A stretch of DNA of 40,151 nucleotides from Achromobacter deleyi (GTDB lineage Bacteria > Pseudomonadota > Gammaproteobacteria > Burkholderiales > Burkholderiaceae_B): the NCBI RefSeq assembly GCF_902859705.1, contig NZ_CADIJO010000041.1, positions 1-40,151 on the forward strand. The letters are read 5' to 3'. Each line of letters begins with the position of its first letter. The first letter of the stretch is position 1. Of the stretch, positions 7,404 to 14,031 are shown one piece after another. The notes under the pieces are model-generated. The model was given only the letters and a program-made list of their open reading frames with translations. It searched no databases and was not told the origin of the DNA. The position numbers and the translations under genes are program-made.

Positions 7404-8738
7404 CTAAGCCGCTTCCCTGGGCAACCAGGCGCCATGGAACCCGGCGGGAATCCGGCTGGGCAAGCGCACCGTCGCGAGCGGCCCGGCCTGCAGATCGCGC
7501 CCGTCCAGCACCACCACGTCGCTGGTGTCGCTGCCCTGGCGGTACACGCAGACCAGCACCCAGCCATCGTCTTCGTCCCGCGCGCCGGGGCGCGGCACGA
7601 ACACCGGTTCGCTGTTCTGGTCGCCCGGCGCCACCCGATATTGCTGCGTCGCCCCCGTGGTCAGGTCGTAACGCACCACGCCGCGCATTTCCTGGTTGGT
7701 CGGCTGCTGCACCGCATAGGCGTAGCGGTAGGACCGCCCCGTCCTGCCCTCATTGATGCGCGGCAGCTCGATGCCGGCTTCGTCCAGCGCACGCTCGCTG
7801 ACCATGCCGCGCGCCAGATCGATCTCGTAGCGCCACAGCACGCCCAGCGGGTTGTCTTCAAAGCCCGCGCCGCGGCCCGACAGCCGCAGGTACTCCGGGT
7901 AGCGCACCACGTCCAGCACCACCGTCGTGTCGTCCGCGTCGTACGCGTTCACCACGTGCTGGATGAAACACGGCGCCACCTCGAACCAGCGCACCGGCCC
8001 GCCGTGGCGCGGAATCACGCCCAGCCGCGACTGGCGCTCGTCATGCCAGCGCAGCGGCATGCGGTAGCCGCGTTGCAGCATGGAAAAGTCGTACGCCACG
8101 TTCAGGTCCAGCAGGATGCTGTAGCGCGCCGTGATCGCCATGTCGTGCATCATCGACGGCCCCGGTACCTCGATCAGCTGGTCCACCAGGGGCTGGCCGT
8201 CGGCGCCCGTCACGCCATAGCGCAACCACGGGCGTTCCCAATGGGCGCGAAAACTCATCAATTCTCCGGTCTCGGGGTCTGCCTTCGGATGCGCCGTCAT
8301 GCCCGCCGCCAGGCCGGGATGGCGCTGGCTGGCGCCGCCGAAATCCAGCCCGGCGGTCATCACCAGGGGCGCCCCGCCCTCGGCCAGCGCCAGGGTTTCA
8401 CCGGCATGGCGTAGCACGTTGACGTTGGGGTTGGTGTCCGGCAAGGCGTCCGCCTGCTCTGGCGCATGCACACGCGCCCAGGTGCGGGTGCGGGCCCAGC
8501 GGTTGCGGTAGCCGATCGCCCGGCCATCGCGCAATTCAATGGCGTGCAGCATCGCCGGCTGGGGCCACCACGACAGCACGTCGTTGCCCTCGAAGCGCCC
8601 GCCCAGCGGATTGGGGCCATTGCGGACCAGTACGCCGTCCAGCCCGGGCGGCAGTTCTCCGTCCACCGGCAGGTCCGTCAGATCGGTTTCATGGGCCAGC
8701 GCCGCGGTGGCGCCGGTGTTCAGATCAAATGTGCTCAT
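7404..8738 (-). CDS. Carotenoid oxygenase (RPE65/CCD family), non-haem iron dioxygenase
   Basis: The product has 444 residues, normal for bacterial members. The opening GELPPGLDGVLVRNGPNP is typical of the family, which cleaves double bonds of carotenoids, apocarotenoids or stilbene-like phenylpropenes with O2. The four His ligands of the iron are all in place: H150 (MTAHPKAD), H198 (MMHDMAIT), H261 (FIQHVVNAYD) and H435 (GFHGAWL), one per propeller region. There is no signal peptide, so it is cytoplasmic. The ATG at 8738 has AAAGGA about seven bases upstream. It stands alone on its strand with its own promoter and operator. The substrate cannot be told from sequence: no carotenoid synthesis genes are in the window, so a lignostilbene- or isoeugenol-type substrate is as likely as a carotenoid. 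Confidence 0.9.
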   Translation of the reverse strand: MSTFDLNTGATAALAHETDLTDLPVDGELPPGLDGVLVRNGPNPLGGRFEGNDVLSWWPQPAMLHAIELRDGRAIGYRNRWARTRTWARVHAPEQADALPDTNPNVNVLRHAGETLALAEGGAPLVMTAGLDFGGASQRHPGLAAGMTAHPKADPETGELMSFRAHWERPWLRYGVTGADGQPLVDQLIEVPGPSMMHDMAITARYSILLDLNVAYDFSMLQRGYRMPLRWHDERQSRLGVIPRHGGPVRWFEVAPCFIQHVVNAYDADDTTVVLDVVRYPEYLRLSGRGAGFEDNPLGVLWRYEIDLARGMVSERALDEAGIELPRINEGRTGRSYRYAYAVQQPTNQEMRGVVRYDLTTGATQQYRVAPGDQNSEPVFVPRPGARDEDDGWVLVCVYRQGSDTSDVVVLDGRDLQAGPLATVRLPSRIPAGFHGAWLPREAA

Positions 8739-8774
8739 GGTTGCGTCCTTTGTTGCGATAACTCGCAGGACGCA

Positions 8775-8803
8775 TTTTTACCCGGATTAAATTAATCCGT
8801 CAA
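8775..8803 (-). promoter_or_regulatory. Sigma-70-type promoter of the carotenoid oxygenase gene
   Basis: On the minus strand TTGACG (8803-8798) and TAAAAA (8780-8775) are separated by exactly 17 bases. The start codon follows about 37 bases after the -10. The spacer is filled by the palindrome at 8783-8799. Confidence 0.5.
8783..8799. promoter_or_regulatory. Operator-like palindrome inside the promoter spacer
   Basis: CGGATTAA and TTAATCCG are perfect inverted 8-base arms around one central base. A related copy of the outer sequence, TTACCCGG, occurs both just left (from 8778) and right (from 8806, where ACCCGGGT at 8808-8815 is itself palindromic). This looks like one or two binding sites for a dimeric repressor of TetR, MarR or similar type. 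No regulator gene is adjacent; the one at the window start is about 8 kb away. Confidence 0.5.
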
Positions 8804-8863
8804 TATTACCCGGGTTTTAATTACCGCTGGCCTGCGTCGGGCCGACTGCCGCCCCCGTCGCCA

Positions 8864-9592
8864 TCAATACCTGAACACCCGCAGGCCATAGTCCCTGCCA
8901 TCGCCCTCTCGCCGCAGCGCCCTGGACGTCTTGCGCAGGTTGATGCCGGCCGGGTCTTCCCAGCCGAAGCCTGCAAAGATGCGTTCGGCGGTGCGGGCCA
9001 GCCCCTCGGTCTTGCGCCCTGCCCGCCACGCCAGAAAGCCGAACACCGCCACCAATGCCGGCAGGCCGTAAGCGCCGTACACGGCATAGGCCGCCCCCTG
9101 GTCCGCCACGCTGAACGTGCCCCGGAACAGCGCGAATACGGCGTCCAGCGCCATCATGAACAGGAAGATCACGGCCACCACGAGGCCCCAGAAGCGGAAC
9201 GTGGACACGTAATGCGCCCGCCGGCCCTCGAAACAATGGGGGTATACCGCCACCAGGCCGTCGTGCTTGCGCCGCGCGCCCAGGGCCATCCAGCCGTGGG
9301 CGTCGCGCTCGGCGACCAGCTCGATCCGCTCGCCTTCGGCGAATGGAAAGCGCCAGAACCAGCCGCGCACCGGTACACCATCCAGCGAGAATTCCACGAA
9401 ATCAGCGGTTTCGCGGCTGTCCAGGCTGGCGATCGCCATGGCCGCGCCGCCCATGCCGGCCAGGCTGGCCGCGACGGCAGAGGCGTCCACGTCCCCGCCC
9501 ATCACGCCCAGCACGAAATCACGGTTCTGCCGGCGCCGGACCAGGCCCGTGATCTGGCCTTCGAGCTTGCAGAGCGGGTCGGTGGCAGCCAA
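8864..9592 (-). CDS. Membrane protein of the VasX-like effector module, candidate immunity protein
   Basis: The product has 242 residues. The N-terminal soluble part opens with CKLEGQITGLVRRRQNRDFV and includes GWFWRFPFAEGE. Two membrane segments lie near residues 136-158 and 172-193, and the C-terminus is basic (FGWEDPAGINLRKTSRALRR). It resembles a family annotated in databases as 'putative type VI secretion system effector', a name that rests on context. Its place behind a membrane-active effector suggests protection of the producer's inner membrane. TTG 9592 is taken as the start: it follows GGGGAC and no ATG or GTG is available before the conserved N-terminus. The preceding gene ends in the same frame only nine bases earlier. 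It is the last gene of the T6SS minus-strand operon. Confidence 0.65.
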   Translation of the reverse strand: MAATDPLCKLEGQITGLVRRRQNRDFVLGVMGGDVDASAVAASLAGMGGAAMAIASLDSRETADFVEFSLDGVPVRGWFWRFPFAEGERIELVAERDAHGWMALGARRKHDGLVAVYPHCFEGRRAHYVSTFRFWGLVVAVIFLFMMALDAVFALFRGTFSVADQGAAYAVYGAYGLPALVAVFGFLAWRAGRKTEGLARTAERIFAGFGWEDPAGINLRKTSRALRREGDGRDYGLRVFRY

Positions 9593-9601
9593 TGCCGTCC
9601 C

Positions 9602-10531
9602 CTAGCGCAGGTCCTCGGGGTTCATCGAGGCATCGCGCACGTACGGATCGCCCGGTTCGGGCTGCAGCGTCGCCTCGATCTCGGGCGGAAACGCCGGTAT
9701 CTTGCTGGTGTGCACCACCACCCAGCGCATGATGGCGTGCAGGTAGTTGAAGGGGGCCGCGAGCACGTACATCAGGCCAGGCGTCTGGGCATCGTTGGCG
9801 AAGATGCGTTCCTTGCTGAAGGCGAAGCTCTCGCGCTTGCCGTCCACCGGCATGCAATACAGCACGGCGTCCAGCACCGCCTGCGGCCCTTCTTCCATGT
9901 AGCGGCGCAGGAATTCCCAGTGGGAATAGGCGTTTTCGACGCGGCTGGTGGCGATGCAGAACGAAAACGTCTCTTTCACGGTGACGCCGTCCGGGTCCAG
10001 GATCAGCCCGCGGATATCCCAATTGCGCGTGCCGAACGCGGCCTTGCTGCGGCCCAGCGTGAAGTAGATCTTGTCCCAGGGCGCGGTCAGCACGGTGCCG
10101 TCCAGCCGAAACACATGCACCAGGCGGCGCTTTCGGTCCAGCGCGATGGGGTAGTACGTCCAGCGGAACATCTCTTTGCAGGCGACCCAGGCCCCCAGGG
10201 CGCCCACCACCGCGAACATCGCCATGCCGAAGAAAACCGCTTCCCAGAGGCCGTTCTCGTTGGGCAGGTCGTCCACCACCAGAATCCAGGCCAACTTCAG
10301 GATGACGCCAATGCCGAACGCCACCCCCACTGCCCCGAGCAGCGCCACGAAGCCGCGCCACCCAAACCAGCGGTCCACCGACAGCAGGCTGTTGGAATTC
10401 ATCTTCACCACGCACAGCTGGGCCAGCAGCGGGACGTCCAGGCGCTTTTTCTGCAGCAGCCGGTGTTCGCGGTCGAATTCAGTCAGGGGACGGTTGTTGG
10501 GAAACCGGGACAGCAACCCCGTGAAGTCCAT
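9602..10531 (-). CDS. DUF6708-family membrane protein, candidate immunity or accessory protein
   Basis: The product has 309 residues starting at ATG 10531, which shares one base with the stop of the effector (TGATG), so translation is coupled. The sequence runs through DREHRLLQKKRLDVPLLAQL to two membrane segments near residues 52-75 and 85-110. A soluble domain follows with the motif YPIALDRKRRLVHVFRLDGT and WDKIYFTLGRS, which I recognise as DUF6708. Members are found beside T6SS effector genes. Immunity to the effector encoded directly upstream is an inference from gene order, coupling and membrane location. The upstream extension of the frame overlaps the effector gene and is not used. Confidence 0.7.
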   Translation of the reverse strand: MDFTGLLSRFPNNRPLTEFDREHRLLQKKRLDVPLLAQLCVVKMNSNSLLSVDRWFGWRGFVALLGAVGVAFGIGVILKLAWILVVDDLPNENGLWEAVFFGMAMFAVVGALGAWVACKEMFRWTYYPIALDRKRRLVHVFRLDGTVLTAPWDKIYFTLGRSKAAFGTRNWDIRGLILDPDGVTVKETFSFCIATSRVENAYSHWEFLRRYMEEGPQAVLDAVLYCMPVDGKRESFAFSKERIFANDAQTPGLMYVLAAPFNYLHAIMRWVVVHTSKIPAFPPEIEATLQPEPGDPYVRDASMNPEDLR

Positions 10532-13167
10532 CACTCCCCTCCCAGTGCCACACGCAGACTGTTCACTTCTTGTTGTACTCCATAGTAATAATCGGCGCCC
10601 GCCTGCCCCTGCAGTTTGCCCCACAGGCACCGCTTGAGCCATTCATCGATCTTGTTGCCTTTGTATTTCTCGATCAGCACCGCCACGACGATCAGCAGGA
10701 CGGCGGCGATCAGCCCCACAACGGTCCACGACATGGCGAACGCGCCCACGACAATCAGGCTCAGCCCCCCCGAGGCCAGGTACAGGCCGCCCATCCAGCC
10801 GTTTTTCTCGATCGTGATCTGATCCACGCCGGATTTCACGTCGAAGGCGGCCATGAGAACCCCGGTCACGACGCCCGTCCGGCTGCCCCAGCGCATCAGC
10901 AGCGACGCGGTGGATTCGAGCCCCAGGCCCATCCCCAAGCGCATGCCGGCGGCCATCCGGCCCTTCAGCGCCACGCCCAATACTTCCGCCACCGACCCGC
11001 CGGCCGATGCGATGCCAATCACGAACTTCCAGCTTGCATCGGTGCGTTCGTGCGGCATGGCCGATTCCAGATCGCTCCAGAGCTTGTAGACGGCCACGGT
11101 CTGGAACAGGCAGCTGACGACGCCGACCCGCACATCCGTGTTGATCGTCGTGCGCCAGCGCGACAGTTCGCGGGCCTCGTATTCTTCCATTGTCATGGAC
11201 GTCTGCGCCAACAGGCGGGCCCGGTCGGCAGGCCGGCCGTCCCGGGGCACACTGGCCGCCGCTTCCCTGTCCACCAGCATGAACCAGCGCTTCTTGTCGG
11301 TGCCTTCCAGCTGCTCGCCGCGCACTTCCAGCCGCCGCAATTCGTCGGCCACGGCGCGCTCCATCTGCCGCATGTTCACCTGGCCGCCATGCTGGCGCAT
11401 GAGTTCGCGGATCAGCGCCGCGCGGAAGGTCTTCTTGCCGCCCTCGACTTCGACGATCACCACATCGTGCCGCGACAGCAGCCCCAGGTACATCGCCAGC
11501 TTGCGGGCGACACTGCTGTCCACGCCACCGCGAAGCACCTGCACCACCGGCCCCATGATCTGTTCAAGCAGGCGCGCCGTCTTGTCCATCTGGCCTTCGC
11601 TCAGCACCTTCAGGCCGGTCTTGTAGGCCTCGTGCAGGTTACCCCAGGGAATGGCCTTCCAGTCCAGGGCGGCCTCGTGCGCCTCGACCACCTTCTTGAC
11701 CACGAAATCCTGGTTGTGGAACATGGCGCGCAAGAGCAGATTGCGCGTGTCTTCGGGATCGCCTTGCAGCCATTCGGCATACTGCTTGAAGCAGACGCGC
11801 TTGTCCTGGGTGCCGTCGATGCACAAAGAAAAAATGGTCTGGAAAACCTCGCCGCTGTCCGCGCTGTTGACGTCGTAGTTGCACTCGAACCCATTGAGCG
11901 TATCGCCGCAGGTGATCCAGGCCACGTGCGCCTTCGCCATCGGCACGATGGTGGCGGCGTCGAATTTGGCCAGGCGCTCGTCGAAATCCTTCTGCCACGC
12001 CCGGCGTGCGTTCTCGTCGTAGTTGTCGAAGTACTTCTTCCAGGCGTCCCAGCGCACCGTCCGGCGCTCTTGTTCGGTCGGGTGGCGGTAGTTCTCGGCC
12101 TCGGCCATGCGCTCTTTCTGGCGGTCCGGGTTGATCATGTCCAGCACCAGCTGGCCGATTGCCATGCCGCCGGCACTGCCCCCGCCCCCGGGGCCCGCCA
12201 TGTTCGGGCTGGTGGTGCCATAGACCGAATAGTTGGACGCATCCTTGGCGCGGTCGCGCAGCAGATCGTTTTCGGCGGCCTGCATGATGATCTCGCTGAC
12301 CGACTCGATGGACTTCGATACCGTCAGCGGACGCAGGTCTTCCTTGTTCGAGACGAAATCGTCAAAGCGCAGGCGCATCAGCCGCGCCAGGTCCTGCAGG
12401 ATGCCGGTGCTGTCCGGCAGCGCCAGCATCAGCCCCTTGCCGGGCAGGAACGCCTCGGCGGCGTTCTCGATCATCTCGCCCATCCAGCCCTTCACGTCGT
12501 AATAGCCGACGGTGCTCCAGCCCAGCATCTGCTGCTTCTGGTAAAGGTCGAGGTCGCGCTTGCGATGCACCACGTACTCGGCGGCGGTGTCCTTCAGGGT
12601 CTTGATGCTCTTGGCGTTGGCGTGCTTGCCGCTGGACAGCCACGCCTGCACGTCGAACTTGAACATGTGCCGCTCGCGCATGTCCGCGCCGCGCCGGCCC
12701 TTGTGGGCCTTGCACACGTCCTTGGTCCACTGCACATCCGAAAACGTCAGCCACACGAACGTCGCCTTGCGCGCGTTGGGAATGGTCAGCAGCGAGGCCT
12801 TGGCCTCGTGGTCCATCGTGCAGGTGAAGGTGCGGTCGCAGTTCTCCACCGGCTTGTCGATGTCGAAGTTGTACAGCGTGCCGTTCTCGTTGACGTAATA
12901 GCCCTTCAGGTCCGATCGCGCTTCGTCATACACGTACAGATAGCCGGGGCGCAGCAGGCGCACGCCATAGCGGGCGCTGTCGCCCAGGGGCCGTTCGGCC
13001 AGTTGCGGCATGTTCAGGTCGCCTGCCAGCGCCGGGGACGGGTCCTGGCTTTTCAACACCGCATAGCGCAGCGGCATGATGGGCAGGCCGATCCGGTGAA
13101 ACGGGCAATCTTCCTCGCAATCGATCGACGAACGCTTCTTTCCGCAGTTCTTCACATCATCGGCCAT
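10531..13167 (-). CDS. VasX-like T6SS effector with MIX-type motif and C-terminal membrane segments
   Basis: The product has 878 residues. The N-terminus (CPFHRIGLPIMPLRYAVL, residues 21-38, with Cys at 8, 17 and 21) matches the N-terminal region of VasX-type toxins. LRPGYLYVY at 72-80 fits the hRxGhhYhh core of the MIX marker of T6SS effectors. The middle is charged and helical. The C-terminal 200 residues contain several hydrophobic stretches: around 700-770 (FVIGIASAGGSVAEVLGV and TGVLMAAFDVKSG) and two clear membrane helices near 790-832. This is the plan of VasX, which permeabilises target membranes. It was placed in the BTH_I2691-type effector family by resemblance only. ATG 13167 overlaps the end of the DUF4123 gene. 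Frames upstream of it read through that gene and are not used. GC is somewhat lower than in the T6SS core. Confidence 0.8.
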   Translation of the reverse strand: MADDVKNCGKKRSSIDCEEDCPFHRIGLPIMPLRYAVLKSQDPSPALAGDLNMPQLAERPLGDSARYGVRLLRPGYLYVYDEARSDLKGYYVNENGTLYNFDIDKPVENCDRTFTCTMDHEAKASLLTIPNARKATFVWLTFSDVQWTKDVCKAHKGRRGADMRERHMFKFDVQAWLSSGKHANAKSIKTLKDTAAEYVVHRKRDLDLYQKQQMLGWSTVGYYDVKGWMGEMIENAAEAFLPGKGLMLALPDSTGILQDLARLMRLRFDDFVSNKEDLRPLTVSKSIESVSEIIMQAAENDLLRDRAKDASNYSVYGTTSPNMAGPGGGGSAGGMAIGQLVLDMINPDRQKERMAEAENYRHPTEQERRTVRWDAWKKYFDNYDENARRAWQKDFDERLAKFDAATIVPMAKAHVAWITCGDTLNGFECNYDVNSADSGEVFQTIFSLCIDGTQDKRVCFKQYAEWLQGDPEDTRNLLLRAMFHNQDFVVKKVVEAHEAALDWKAIPWGNLHEAYKTGLKVLSEGQMDKTARLLEQIMGPVVQVLRGGVDSSVARKLAMYLGLLSRHDVVIVEVEGGKKTFRAALIRELMRQHGGQVNMRQMERAVADELRRLEVRGEQLEGTDKKRWFMLVDREAAASVPRDGRPADRARLLAQTSMTMEEYEARELSRWRTTINTDVRVGVVSCLFQTVAVYKLWSDLESAMPHERTDASWKFVIGIASAGGSVAEVLGVALKGRMAAGMRLGMGLGLESTASLLMRWGSRTGVVTGVLMAAFDVKSGVDQITIEKNGWMGGLYLASGGLSLIVVGAFAMSWTVVGLIAAVLLIVVAVLIEKYKGNKIDEWLKRCLWGKLQGQAGADYYYGVQQEVNSLRVALGGE

Positions 13168-14020
13168 CGGGTTCTCCAGTTCGTTCCAGCTCCGTGCGCA
13201 CGCGGGCCCAATCGTCGTCCGACAGGTCCTGGATCGCGGCAAGGTAGGGGTAGTCGTCATCCGGCTGCATCGCCGCCAGGCACTCGCGCACTCGCTCGTG
13301 GCGATGGAAGGCGGGGTGCACCTGAAGGCCATGCCGGGCAAAGGCCTTGCGCTCCTGGGCCGTCGCCAGGCCCAGTTCGCGGGCGGTGCGGAAATGGTCC
13401 ATCACGGTCTTGCCCAGGGCGATGCGCCCATCAGGCGCCAGGCTGTCCAGGCCGGACAGCACTTCATTCAAGGGCTGCATCTGGGTCAACGCGAACGACT
13501 GCTCCGCCGTCAGCCGCAGGCGCGGCGCCGGGTCCACGTCGGGCCGGTCCAGCGCGTGCCACCCGCCATCCAGGTGAAACCGAAAGCGCTGCACCGGGCC
13601 GCACAGCCAGGCCAGTTGGCCGGGGTCCAACAGCCACGACAGCTGCACCAGCACCCGCGGATCGAAGAACCGGAAAAAACACGGCCCCTGCCCCGCGATG
13701 TCGACGATCATGCGCGAGCGGCAATGCGCCGCGACCGCATCGGCCGGCCGTTCGGACTGCAGCAGCAGCGCCAGCCACAGGTCTTCGCCGTCATGCGCCG
13801 CCTGGTTCAGGCTGGCCAGCACCTGCGTCTTGCCGGCCGCATCCAGGGCGGACAGATCCAGCAGCCGGGGCATCAACCCGGGCATTTTGCGCAGCGCGGG
13901 CGGTACCAGCGCCTGGGCCTGGGCGGCCGCCAGCGGCGGCACGCCGCGCGTCTGTTCATCCTGGATCAGGCCGCAGCCATAGGTGCTAAAAGTCTGGTAT
14001 TCGAGCATGCCGCCTTCCAT
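13157..14020 (-). CDS. DUF4123 effector adaptor/chaperone for the VasX-like effector
   Basis: The product has 287 residues. The hallmark of DUF4123, an aromatic strand followed by DPR, is seen as CFFRFFDPRVLVQL, preceded by a segment with the pattern of the N-terminal DUF4123 core (LWLALLLQSE). DUF4123 proteins load a specific effector on the cognate VgrG. This fits exactly here: it lies 11 bases after vgrG and overlaps the effector start by 11 bases. The ATG at 14020 is used; ATG 14008 has a better Shine-Dalgarno (GGAAGG) and would shorten the protein by four residues. The C-terminal part (HPAFHRHERVRECLAAM) is less conserved and is likely to contact the effector. Confidence 0.82.
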   Translation of the reverse strand: MEGGMLEYQTFSTYGCGLIQDEQTRGVPPLAAAQAQALVPPALRKMPGLMPRLLDLSALDAAGKTQVLASLNQAAHDGEDLWLALLLQSERPADAVAAHCRSRMIVDIAGQGPCFFRFFDPRVLVQLSWLLDPGQLAWLCGPVQRFRFHLDGGWHALDRPDVDPAPRLRLTAEQSFALTQMQPLNEVLSGLDSLAPDGRIALGKTVMDHFRTARELGLATAQERKAFARHGLQVHPAFHRHERVRECLAAMQPDDDYPYLAAIQDLSDDDWARVRTELERTGEPDGR

Positions 14021-14031
14021 GTCGAGCCGGC

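Noticed and set aside
8817..9236. Minus-strand frame overlapping the last membrane protein gene of the T6SS operon
   Set aside because: It is out of frame with the two-membrane-segment protein, has Gly/Arg-biased content and no start signal.
10570..13989. A 1139-codon plus-strand frame opposite the VasX-like effector
   Set aside because: Antisense shadow of the effector and DUF4123 genes, with His/Gln/Arg-biased product.
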